64,000 nucleotides of DNA, taken from NCBI RefSeq assembly GCF_014284175.1, contig NZ_JACOGA010000011.1:124001-188000 (forward strand), read 5' to 3'. This DNA is from Affinundibacterium flavidum (lineage in GTDB: Bacteria > Pseudomonadota > Gammaproteobacteria > Burkholderiales > Burkholderiaceae_D). The translations under genes and the position numbers were made by a program. How positions within the stretch are numbered: position 1 is the first letter of the stretch; each line of letters opens with the position of its first letter. The notes beneath the pieces are model-generated. The model ran no database searches. It saw only the letters and a program-made list of their open reading frames with translations, and had not been told where the DNA came from. Shown here in pieces: positions 27,679 to 35,116 of this stretch.

Positions 27679-28012
27679 CAAGTTACCTACTCTTATCCAA
27701 TTTTTCGTTTGCAAACAATCTCATCGTTCACAGGTCGGTGGTAGACCGACAACTACTCACTTTCTTTGCTTCGCCAAAGAAAGTAAGCAAAGAAAGGCGA
27801 CCACGCTGCCACTGGCCTTCGGCTTCCCAATTGAGCAAGACAAAAAATGGGAAAGTGTCGAAACTCGCTCCCCTTGCAGGGCGCATCTTCGCTTGCAAGC
27901 GAAGACCGTAACGCAGGCGATGTGCATGCACATCGAAACCCCTGCTAAACCTCAAACAACGCCACTTTCTTTATCCATTTTCTGTCTTGCACAATTGGCA
28001 GTGTCAGAAGTG
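27679..28012. repeat. Second copy of the long composite repeat
   Basis: Direct repeat of 25374-25632, nearly identical through the CTTTGCTTCGCCAAAG hairpin and the inner AATTG...CAATT hairpin. A cassette of roughly 80 bp is inserted between the inner arms, with two perfect palindromes: CTTCGCTTGCAAGCGAAG and CGATGTGCATGCACATCG. The start of this spacer (27546-27678) shows nothing else. Confidence 0.85.
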
Positions 28013-28099
28013 GATGAAGGTCAAAGTCAAAAACAACCCCAACATCAAAACAAACAGTATCAATCGTATTGGCACTCAGTTAAGCTCAAAAAATCGAGA

Positions 28100-28178
28100 T
28101 GTCATCCCTGCGTAGGCGGGGATCCAGCGGCGTTTGGTTTGTACCCCGCTGGATTCCCGTCTTCGCGGGGATGGCGAT
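28100..28178. repeat. Paired REP-like elements (GTCATCCC...GGGGATGGC)
   Basis: Two inverted units of the same family as in hrpA: GTCATCCCTGCGTAGGCGGG opens the left unit, and CCGCTGGATTCCC...CGGGGATGGC forms the right. Together they can form one large stem-loop. Confidence 0.8.
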
Positions 28179-28194
28179 ACGTAGAACTAGGTTT

Positions 28195-28252
28195 AGCTCG
28201 CGTAGCGCCGATTAGCCTTAGTGTAATCGGCGTGTTTTGAATATCAAAACAT
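28195..28252. repeat. Short dispersed repeat, second full copy
   Basis: GCGTAGCGCCGATTAGCCTT starts this copy of the 26074 repeat, with ATATCAAAACATG at its end. An inverted partial copy at 28319-28346 lies just before the frameshifted gene. Confidence 0.7.
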
Positions 28253-28382
28253 GAAAGAAATGTCATTGGAAGCTATCGAATATATTCAATAGAATAGGGG
28301 TTTTTATTCGTACGTTAACTCCGATTACGCTGAGGCTAACCGATGCTATGACGGCGAATTTTTAATTTTAGAAAGTTTTACT

Positions 28383-28812
28383 ATGATCAAATATTGGGGA
28401 ACGTTGATAGCATTAGCCGCGGCACTCGATTCGCCAATGGCTTGCGCACAAAATCAAAATGAAATACCGCGCCTTAGTTTGCGTAACATTGATGCCAAGT
28501 TTGTGGCCGGAATTGGAACTGCAACTGACAAAAATGAGCGGCATGCCGGAAGAGATTGTGACTTTAATTCGCGCTGGTATGAAAGAGCTGCATTTTTCTT
28601 TGGCGAGCGGAAATGAAGCAAAGGCATCGACGATGACTTATGTTGGTCATGGTATGGCGATGATACCGACAGCGTATGCAATTTATCGAAAAAATCAGCA
28701 AAGCTTGTACGTACAAGCCTTTACCGATCCAAACAAGCCACGTCTATTGAGTCAAGCGATGAAGCAACTCTTGTTGGCGCTTGATGGGAAAATAATTCAA
28801 ATCCCTCTATAA
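28383..28812 (+). pseudogene. Frameshifted small exported protein gene
   Basis: The first 35-40 codons from ATG 28383 encode a signal peptide (MIKYWGTLIALAAALDSPMACAQ). From about 28490 the sensible protein continues in the next frame (PELELQLTKMSGMPEEIVTLIRAG...) to the stop at 28812. Joined, this gives a periplasmic protein of about 143 residues; the two parts overlap only in frames that make no sense individually. A one-base shift near 28480-28510 is the simplest explanation, either mutation or sequencing error. The family is not recognised. Confidence 0.55.
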
Positions 28813-28866
28813 TCCCCGTCAATTGTCAATAATTATTTCAATCCTGACCTCGAGTGGAGTTTAACG

Positions 28867-29607
28867 ATGCATGCACAAAATCAAGATTTAAACGCGCACG
28901 GATTATTATCGAAGCACAGACTGGAAGCACTTACCGATGGTGTGTATGCGGTGGCCTTGACTATTTTAGTGTTGGAGATGAAGGTGCCGGAAGCTTTGCA
29001 TGGGGCAGCAAATAATGCCGCTTTGTTGGAAGCATTGTGGGAAATATTTCCTAAGTTTTTAAGTTGGTTTATTAGCTTTTTTGTGTTGGCAATATTTTGG
29101 TTGGCACATCATCGTTTGTTTCACTATGCACCCTGCATCAATGTGCGCTTGGTGTTTTTGAATTTTATTTCGCTGTTTTTTGCCAGCATGATTCCATTTT
29201 CAAGTGCCTTGATAGGGCAGCATAGTAGTTTGGCACTTGGGCATACGGTGTATGCCGGGAATATGATTATGCTAGCGCTTTTGGCCTGGTTGCAGTTACT
29301 GGCAGTGCGCGATTTGAATACGCAGCTCGGGAGCAGTTTACCGCCGGGCTTTTTTGCAGCATCACGGTTTCGTTTAATGGGTTTGGTGGCGTGTTCTTTA
29401 TGTGCCATCGGAATCGCTTTCGTTGCACCTATCTTCAGTAGCAATGCATTTTTGGGAATGATCATCTTTGGTCGCTTGTCGCGTCGTATGCAAACAAGAG
29501 CCAAGCAGGAATTTGAGCGAGAAGTTGAGCACGCTGCTGAAGTTCATAAAGTAGAAGTAAAACAATCGACATCTGTTACGCCTGCACTTAGTGAACCTGC
29601 TCAGTGA
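28867..29607 (+). CDS. TMEM175/DUF1211 family membrane protein (putative K+ channel)
   Basis: A 246-residue protein with the family signature at the start of the first helix, RLEALTDGVYAVALTILVLE (usual form R-x3-F-S-D-G-V), and about six membrane helices. A basic/acidic cytoplasmic tail follows from residue 200. Bacterial TMEM175 proteins form potassium-selective channels. The ATG at 28867 has GGAG 8 nt upstream. The C-terminus (SEPAQ-stop) is immediately duplicated in the DNA as tandem repeats. Confidence 0.82.
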   Translation: MHAQNQDLNAHGLLSKHRLEALTDGVYAVALTILVLEMKVPEALHGAANNAALLEALWEIFPKFLSWFISFFVLAIFWLAHHRLFHYAPCINVRLVFLNFISLFFASMIPFSSALIGQHSSLALGHTVYAGNMIMLALLAWLQLLAVRDLNTQLGSSLPPGFFAASRFRLMGLVACSLCAIGIAFVAPIFSSNAFLGMIIFGRLSRRMQTRAKQEFEREVEHAAEVHKVEVKQSTSVTPALSEPAQ

Positions 29608-29659
29608 AACCGCTCAGTAAGACAGCTCAGTGAGACAGCTCAGTGAGACAGCTCAGTGG
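29599..29659. repeat. GACAGCTCAGTGA tandem repeat at stop codon
   Basis: A 13-bp unit, GACAGCTCAGTGA, is repeated about four times starting with the last codons and stop of the TMEM175-like gene, so each unit brings its own stop codon. It is the clearest of the stop-proximal repeats. Confidence 0.8.
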
Positions 29660-29737
29660 GCGTGGTTGATCTAGTCTGATTAACTTCGTCAATCTCGCGA
29701 AAATAAAGTACACCATCATTTCTAGGATATCAAAACT

Positions 29738-30367
29738 TTGTTTCAAAAATTTATAGCACAACAGTTGGCCAAACCCAGTGGTTGGTTTGGTCGCATTTTT
29801 ACCGCACGCTGGTTAGAAAAAAATAATGCTGGAATGAATGCCCTGACTTTGCAATGCCTGCATCTGCAATCTGAAGCTCATCTTCTGGAAGTCGGATTTG
29901 GTAGCGGTTATTTATTAGAAAAAGTGTTGCGCGATGGTCTATGTGCAAGGGTTGCTGGTGTTGATATTTCACACGAAATGGTAGCTTATGCGACGGCCAG
30001 ATTTAAGTCATACATCGATGCGGGCAGAGCACACATACAATATGCAGATGTTGAGGCGCTACCGTTTTCGGATGCTAACTTCACTGCAGTCTGTAGCGTG
30101 AATACCCTGTATTTTTGGCCGTCTGCTATTGCAGGATTAAAAGAATGTCGCCGTGTTTTGCAGCCAGGCGGGCGGCTAGTCTTGTGCATTAATTCCAAAG
30201 AAGATCTGGCACTATGGCCGGGACATGCGCATGGTTTTGCTCTGTATAGTTTGGAAGACGTCACGCAATTTTTGCATGATGCCGATTTCGATGATGTACA
30301 GATTAGTCGTGAGCGAGATAAAAAACAGGGCGTGTTTTATTGTTTGACAGCTTCGGTGAAAGCGTAA
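29738..30367 (+). CDS. Class I SAM-dependent methyltransferase
   Basis: A 209-residue Methyltransf_11-type protein. Motif I is LLEVGFGSGYLLEKVL near 50-65, 'VAGVDISHEMVAYATARF' carries the ribose-binding acid, and the post-motif is in 'YADVEALPFSDANFTAVCSVNTLYFW'. It starts at TTG 29738, with AGGA about 11 nt upstream; no in-frame ATG lies near the expected start. The acceptor is unknown. Neighbours give no clue. Confidence 0.83.
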   Translation: MFQKFIAQQLAKPSGWFGRIFTARWLEKNNAGMNALTLQCLHLQSEAHLLEVGFGSGYLLEKVLRDGLCARVAGVDISHEMVAYATARFKSYIDAGRAHIQYADVEALPFSDANFTAVCSVNTLYFWPSAIAGLKECRRVLQPGGRLVLCINSKEDLALWPGHAHGFALYSLEDVTQFLHDADFDDVQISRERDKKQGVFYCLTASVKA

Positions 30368-30399
30368 TTGCTTACAAATGATGCTATTTTTAGAATCCT

Positions 30400-30831
30400 A
30401 TGAGCACTCCAATTACTAATTTATCCGACATCCTCCGTTCCATGCACCCAGTTTTAAATCCGGGCGTTTATGTTTATGCGTTGGTACCGGGCGGACGCGA
30501 TGTCACAGAGCTGAATCCTATCGTTACGGTGCGTGAGAAAGAGGGTTTGACTGTTGTGCTAGAAGAATCCACAGCGCAAAACGCGGGGCTTGAGATGATA
30601 TTTCGCTCAGCGTGGATTACTTTGAATGTTCATTCTGATCTGCAAGCTGTGGGGTTGACCGCGGCTTTTTCTACCGCGCTTGGTGAGGCGAATATTAGTT
30701 GTAATGTGGTTGCTGGCGTGTTTCATGATCATATTTTTGTGCCAGTGGAACAGGCGCAAGCGGCGATGGCAGTTTTGCAGTTGATGCAAAGCACTCCATA
30801 TTGCCGATCAGCGCCGATCAGAGTTGATTAA
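30400..30831 (+). CDS. ACT-domain-like protein, C-terminus ends in repeat
   Basis: A 143-residue protein resembling the small ACT_7/DUF2241-type proteins: 'LNPGVYVYALVPGGRDV', TVREKEGLTVVLEE, 'TLNVHSDLQAVGLTAAFSTALGEANISCNVVAGVFHDHIFVP'. Such domains bind amino acids. The last residues (about 135-143) and the stop codon are provided by the dispersed repeat at 30811, so the native C-terminus may have been replaced. No ribosome binding site is obvious before the ATG. It follows the methyltransferase by 32 nt. Confidence 0.75.
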   Translation: MSTPITNLSDILRSMHPVLNPGVYVYALVPGGRDVTELNPIVTVREKEGLTVVLEESTAQNAGLEMIFRSAWITLNVHSDLQAVGLTAAFSTALGEANISCNVVAGVFHDHIFVPVEQAQAAMAVLQLMQSTPYCRSAPIRVD

Positions 30832-30862
30832 CGTCAGCGTAATCGGCGTGTCTTGAGCATTG
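30811..30862. repeat. Short dispersed repeat overlapping ACT gene end
   Basis: GATTAACGTCAGCGTAATCG, a diverged copy of the 26074 repeat, contributes the stop codon of the preceding gene. Confidence 0.65.
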
Positions 30863-30924
30863 AAATTCAGCATCGAAATTGAACATTTAGGCCAAGCAAA
30901 AATTCCCATTTCCAAAGTAAGAAA

Positions 30925-31000
30925 TCAATATTCAAGCAAAGTCACTTTGCCCCAAAAAATTCTGTAAGACATTGTCGTGTATCTGGTGATGCCACCCGTT
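30925..31000 (-). pseudogene. Relic of cydB 3' end
   Basis: On the minus strand this reads MSYRIFWGKVTLLEY-stop. It matches MAYRIFWGKATLLEY, the C-terminus of the intact CydB encoded at 34073, and about 55 of 67 nucleotides are the same. Upstream of this the similarity fades through indels. Both copies have the same orientation, so they are direct repeats about 3.1 kb apart bracketing the ATPase module. It is either a leftover of an integration at the cydB end or of a tandem duplication. Confidence 0.8.
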
Positions 31001-31117
31001 GCGCCGCTAATAGAGGCAAACCAAGAAGCCCAAGCCAAAACTAAACGATCGCCAGTAAGTTACCTATCGGCGAAACTGATCGCGCGAATTTACTAGGTTT
31101 TTTCTTTGCTATACCTG

Positions 31118-31290
31118 CACTGCGGTGGTTAAATCTGCCTCATCGCACTCATCAAATGTCGGTGCAGAAATCCGTAAAATCCTTGGTCATATCGGAGTAG
31201 AGTCCAGCCCACCAAAAATCAGCTAAGCCCGTGGTCTATCCTTGTGGGATAACTGTGGCTAGGCTACCCTAGAGGACTACTTTGATGATG
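31118..31290 (+). mobile_element. Degenerate transposase C-terminus, IS91-like
   Basis: Two frames in succession give pieces resembling the end of IS91-family transposases: CGG-stop-ICLIALI from 31121, then AEIRKILGHIGVESSPPKIS-stop-AR from 31164. Premature stops and a frameshift show it is dead. Neighbouring sequence to about 31500 has no gene and may be part of the same relic. Confidence 0.45.
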
Positions 31291-31529
31291 GCACAAACGA
31301 CGATCTCGGGCAGCATGGGTTCGATGGCGATGTCGATCAGATTGTGATTTGGCAGGGACGTTTTAATCATCTCATTGATGTGGATGCGCGTAGTTTGGCG
31401 CATCGGGACTCGTTGTGTGTCTGAGCTTCATAGGGAACTATTTTTGGGCGATTAATGCTGCGATTTTGGGTGGATATGAGACTGCGCGCGGTAAAGTGTT
31501 GTGTCATCCAATCTAATTGGATCGAAACT

Positions 31530-31862
31530 TGCACTTATGCTCACGGGGTTAAGGTAGAATACTTTGATTAGGTGGCTTGAATTTCTTATCCGTAAAATAG
31601 TTTTTACATTTTTTCTTTCAGACGGGAAATTTGAATCTAATGAATAAAGTACTATCGACGCAAAATCATAACGAGATTTTTATTAATGTTCAATTATTAC
31701 TATAAACATCTGAAATTAAAAATTTATTTGCATTGATTTTTAATTAAATTAATCAATTTTTTAAATTAAAAAATTAAATTTATATTTAAAATTATTTTAA
31801 ATAAATGTATGTGCAAGAAATGGCATATTTCGGCTGGAACAATTTTACTAAAAGTAAGCAAG
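31530..31862. other. Very AT-rich leader of the ATPase module
   Basis: About 330 bp without a gene, reaching almost pure A/T at 31720-31805 (runs of TTAAATTAAAAAATTAAA). It marks an abrupt composition change and probably contains the module's promoter. A specific -10/-35 choice would be arbitrary in such sequence. Confidence 0.6.
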
Positions 31863-33272
31863 ATGAAACTAAATATTAAAGTGTCGGATTTTGGAAAAAT
31901 AAAAAAGGCTGATCTTCAAATCAGGCCTTTTACTGTCATTGCTGGGACTAATTCATCTGGAAAAAGCTTCATAACTAAGGCGTTATATAGTTTTTTTAGT
32001 ACTATAAACAAAGATTTTGTTACTGCAGAGGCGATAAGAAACGTATCAGGAATTAATGCAAGAATACAGGTTGTCTTTAATTCAACCAAATTGAGCATGC
32101 AAGAAACAACCTTAATCTCAAACTTATTGGAAGATGGTGCCTCCCTGCATGAAATGGTACTTCAAAGATATGGCGAAAATACCTTCACAAGCCAACTCGA
32201 AGGTTCTGTTTTTCTCATTAAATCCACTCAAAACTTAAGAGAAAAATTACAGCTTGTAGTTAATATAATGTCGGCCAAGAAAAAATATGAAAAAATCCGC
32301 GCTGACGTAGATCAAATATTATTCTCTTTGAAGGGATTAGAGCAAATTTTTGAAAAACCTATGGTCATGATGGTCTCAAAAATACAAAAAGAGTTTACAG
32401 AATCTTTAAAAGAAAACTTTCAAATGACATCTTTGTCGAGCCTCAGAAATTTTGACTGTCCACCTGAAAGAAATCCGACATTCGAAATCGATACCATAGG
32501 AATGATTAGTATCGAAGGCGACACCGTCAACTTCAAGCTAAAATCGAATGGTATCGATTTACTTCAAGATTTTTCAAATATAGTTTATCTTGAGTCACCT
32601 ATTTATTGGCGTCTCAAAAGTACTCTTGAACGCGCAAGAGAATTTTCAAAGATAAATTATCTTATGCGCTTCAAGAAACAAGATAGTTTACTCGGTGTTC
32701 CAAGGCACTTTTACGATCTTGTGGAACTTCTCCAAGAACGACTGAAGAGCAATCTTCGTTCTGATTCTTTCAAAGAAGTAATAGATAAGATAAATATCTC
32801 GATTGATGGGGAAATGTTGATCACCCAATCCGGAGATATTAACTTTCGCGATAACCAATCGGGGAAAGAGTTAAATTTACACACTACTGCCACGGGAATT
32901 ATCAACCTAGGAATTATAAGCCTCTTAATAGAGAGGAACGTTATTTCGAAGGGGAGCTACATATTTATTGATGAACCTGAAGTTAATCTCCATCCTGCTT
33001 GGCAGAAAATTATGGTGGAGGCTCTATATGAACTCAGTCGAAGCGGCATAAATATTGTCATAGCTACTCATAGTATAGATATGATGAAATGCATCGAAGG
33101 AATTGTGAATTCGCTTCCACATGATGAGGCCTTTGAGCATTTTGGTATAAATCAATTATCATCAGAAGGCACATCAATTAACGCTGGGGACTATCCTCCA
33201 AAAAGAATCGCAAGTATTAAAAGTGACTTAGGTAAATCATTTTTTGACATGCAGATGAATGGATCTTGGTAA
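31863..33272 (+). CDS. AAA15/OLD-type ATPase of an accessory two-gene module
   Basis: A 469-residue ATPase of the ABC/SMC-like AAA15-AAA21 group. It starts KLNIKVSDFGKIKKADLQIRP, with Walker A AGTNSSGKSF near residue 26-35. A central helical insertion (residues 60-330) follows. The signature-like TATGIINLG comes before Walker B SYIFIDEPEVNLHPAWQ (near 362-378) and the switch-histidine motif VIATHSIDM (near 400). No TOPRIM nuclease domain is seen, unlike full OLD or GajA proteins. ATG 31863 is preferred over 31809 because it gives the family N-terminus. AT-rich codon use sets it apart from its neighbours. The next gene starts directly at its stop (TAAATG). The role is unassigned; coupled ATPase/effector pairs of this type are often anti-phage (inference). 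Confidence 0.85.
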   Translation: MKLNIKVSDFGKIKKADLQIRPFTVIAGTNSSGKSFITKALYSFFSTINKDFVTAEAIRNVSGINARIQVVFNSTKLSMQETTLISNLLEDGASLHEMVLQRYGENTFTSQLEGSVFLIKSTQNLREKLQLVVNIMSAKKKYEKIRADVDQILFSLKGLEQIFEKPMVMMVSKIQKEFTESLKENFQMTSLSSLRNFDCPPERNPTFEIDTIGMISIEGDTVNFKLKSNGIDLLQDFSNIVYLESPIYWRLKSTLERAREFSKINYLMRFKKQDSLLGVPRHFYDLVELLQERLKSNLRSDSFKEVIDKINISIDGEMLITQSGDINFRDNQSGKELNLHTTATGIINLGIISLLIERNVISKGSYIFIDEPEVNLHPAWQKIMVEALYELSRSGINIVIATHSIDMMKCIEGIVNSLPHDEAFEHFGINQLSSEGTSINAGDYPPKRIASIKSDLGKSFFDMQMNGSW

Positions 33273-33854
33273 ATGAAAATTAAAGATCATTATAAAAAAA
33301 TGGATCATGAGTTTGCTCGAGTTACCACTCCCCTAGAAAAATACGGTTATAAAATGGATGGCGAGAATGGAATTAAACAAAGATGTGCTTTGGATAAATT
33401 GAAAGCTGCAGATTACATTGATGACGAGACGACAAAAATTGCTTTTGTTGAGTTTTCAGATATTGCAAGACAGTTTCACAACCTGCTTGGCGAAAATGAA
33501 ATCTTAGAAAAATTGGTAGTTTCAAAAAAGACCGAAGAAGCGAAGGTTTGCCGAACATTATGCAAGAACAATTTAGATTCTGTCATTGATGAAATAAAAC
33601 AGAAATTTAAAGATAGTTTGCATATTCTTGGTGAGGTAAAAGTACGATATGTAGATATCCCGTTGTCATTTACCAATAAACCCTTTGCCTTATTAGTAAT
33701 AGCACCACACTCAAATGATGACCAGCCATGTAGGAAAGATGAAATAGCGAGACTATTGGACAATTTAAATAATCGACTAACATTGAGTTTACCGGAGAAT
33801 CTTTTTTCTGGATTTCGCATGTTGACCATAGAAAGATACTTCCCAGTCCAGTAG
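33273..33854 (+). CDS. Small partner protein of the ATPase, unknown family
   Basis: A 193-residue protein that I cannot assign. Its start ATG follows the ATPase stop without a gap, so translation is coupled and the products probably form a complex. The segment CALDKLKAADYIDDETTKIA followed by FVEFSDIARQ (residues 37-66) has the beta-hairpin look of PD-(D/E)XK nucleases (Asp, then a strand with Glu). The usual Lys is missing (VEFS), so it would be divergent or inactive. A second strand-rich part (VKVRYVDIPLSF, FALLVIAPHSND) follows. It has no membrane segment, HTH or zinc motif. It could be a nuclease-like effector, an adaptor or a sensor. Confidence 0.7.
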   Translation: MKIKDHYKKMDHEFARVTTPLEKYGYKMDGENGIKQRCALDKLKAADYIDDETTKIAFVEFSDIARQFHNLLGENEILEKLVVSKKTEEAKVCRTLCKNNLDSVIDEIKQKFKDSLHILGEVKVRYVDIPLSFTNKPFALLVIAPHSNDDQPCRKDEIARLLDNLNNRLTLSLPENLFSGFRMLTIERYFPVQ

Positions 33855-33985
33855 GTTAAGCGCAACCCGCGCTGAAAATTTTTTGAAGAGTGTATAGTTC
33901 AAATGTTTTTTCAAACATCCAATAACCTTTCGGTTTTTTTTAGCATGTTGACGGCGCGGGTTGTTCCCGCTCTACAAAATTTTCC
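33853..33985. repeat. Inverted GCGCAACCCGCGC / GGCGCGGGTTG repeats
   Basis: TTAAGCGCAACCCGCGCTG (33856-33874) and GGCGCGGGTTGTTCCCGC (33953-33970) are inverted partial copies of the repeat seen complete at 41849-41937. They sit directly at the end of the ATPase module, separated by about 80 bp. Confidence 0.65.
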
Positions 33986-34020
33986 TTGAATTGCACCCGA
34001 TAAAGTCACTCCTCCCAAAT

Positions 34021-34049
34021 TAAAAAAACCTATTCAAACGAATAGGTTT
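34021..34049 (-). terminator. Terminator after cydB
   Basis: Stem AAACCTATTC (34026-34035) / GAATAGGTTT (34040-34049), loop AAAC; on the minus strand it is followed by a T-run, 24 nt after the cydB stop. Confidence 0.9.
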
Positions 34050-34072
34050 CTTCAAACACGGCGCCAACAAAC

Positions 34073-35107
34073 TTAATATTCAAGCAGGGTCGCTTTACCC
34101 CAAAAAATTCTGTAGGCCATTACTGTGTATCCGATGATGACAGGTAATACCACGCAGGCACCAATAAAGATAATCATTAAAGATTCTGGCGCACTAGCTG
34201 CTTGCCAGATGGTGATTTTATCGATGATGAGGTAGGGGAATAAGCTATACGCCAAGCCGTGAAATGCCAACAAAAAGATACCCACCGTGCAGGCGAAAGG
34301 TGTCCAAATCCAGCGATGGTTGTCTTGTACTAATTGTGCTGGCAGACGTTTTAGAATTCTATCGATCCACCAGAATAAGAGTGCGGTGATGAGTGGGATG
34401 GGAAATAGCAATATAAAGTTGGGAAAGCTAAACCATTTTTCGGCGATGCTGGGACTGGCGAATGGTGTGACGATGGAGATGGTAGCAATACCGATGCCTG
34501 CTAACCATAAACTGTGTCTTGCCCAGGTCGCGGCTTTGATTTGCAGTTGTCCTTCTGATTTCATCAATAACCAGCTTGCCCCAAGCAGGCTATAGGCCGC
34601 CATCAAGCACAGACCTATCAATGCAGCAAATGCGTAACTCCACAAACTCGATTTAAATCCTATGACTAGCATGCCCAACATGTAGCCTTGTGAAAAGGCG
34701 GCGAGTATGGAGCCAAGATGGAAGGCGAGATTCCATGCGGGCTTGTTTTGCGCTTGTGCTTTTACCCTAAAGTCGAAAGCGACTCCGCGCAGAATTAAAC
34801 CCAGTAGCATGATCGCGACCGGCAAATATAGCGCACCAAGTATTTGTCCGTAGGCCGTAGGAAAGGCAACTAATAAAATGCCGACACCTAGTACCAACCA
34901 GGTTTCATTGGCATCCCAAAATGGACCTATGGAAGCGATCATCATGTCTTTTTCTGCGTCTTCTGCATGGCGCATCAGAATGCCGACGCCGAGATCATAG
35001 CCATCTAGGATTACATAGGCCAACATCGCTAAGCCCATGACGATCAGAAAGGCTAGCGGTAACCAACCAGCCGGTTGGGATAAATCGGGGTGAAGTGAAG
35101 TTATCAT
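34073..35107 (-). CDS. cydB: Cytochrome bd-type quinol oxidase subunit II
   Basis: A 344-residue polytopic membrane protein, CydB. It has the family opening 'LPLAFLIVMGLAMLAYVILDGYDLGVGILMRHAEDAEKDMMIASIGPFWDANETWLV' and about nine helices. With CydA it forms the terminal quinol oxidase that reduces O2 to water without proton pumping. It is 9 nt downstream of cydA and thus in the same operon, with a terminator behind. Its 3' end also exists as a relic at 30925. Confidence 0.96.
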   Translation of the reverse strand: MITSLHPDLSQPAGWLPLAFLIVMGLAMLAYVILDGYDLGVGILMRHAEDAEKDMMIASIGPFWDANETWLVLGVGILLVAFPTAYGQILGALYLPVAIMLLGLILRGVAFDFRVKAQAQNKPAWNLAFHLGSILAAFSQGYMLGMLVIGFKSSLWSYAFAALIGLCLMAAYSLLGASWLLMKSEGQLQIKAATWARHSLWLAGIGIATISIVTPFASPSIAEKWFSFPNFILLFPIPLITALLFWWIDRILKRLPAQLVQDNHRWIWTPFACTVGIFLLAFHGLAYSLFPYLIIDKITIWQAASAPESLMIIFIGACVVLPVIIGYTVMAYRIFWGKATLLEY

Positions 35108-35116
35108 GGTTAATCC

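Noticed and set aside
25370-28240. Several open frames in the composite repeats (HFLCFAKESKQRK and FFASPKKVSKER types), on both strands
   Set aside because: They overlap in all frames, follow the repeat rather than any protein pattern and lack ribosome binding sites. They are repeat artefacts.
31118-31500. Complete insertion sequence
   Set aside because: Only a broken C-terminal transposase piece is readable, with no ends identified; reported as a relic only.
33273-33854. Calling the ATPase partner a PD-(D/E)XK nuclease
   Set aside because: The Asp and Glu positions fit, but the catalytic Lys is missing and no other family motif is clear. Left as unknown.
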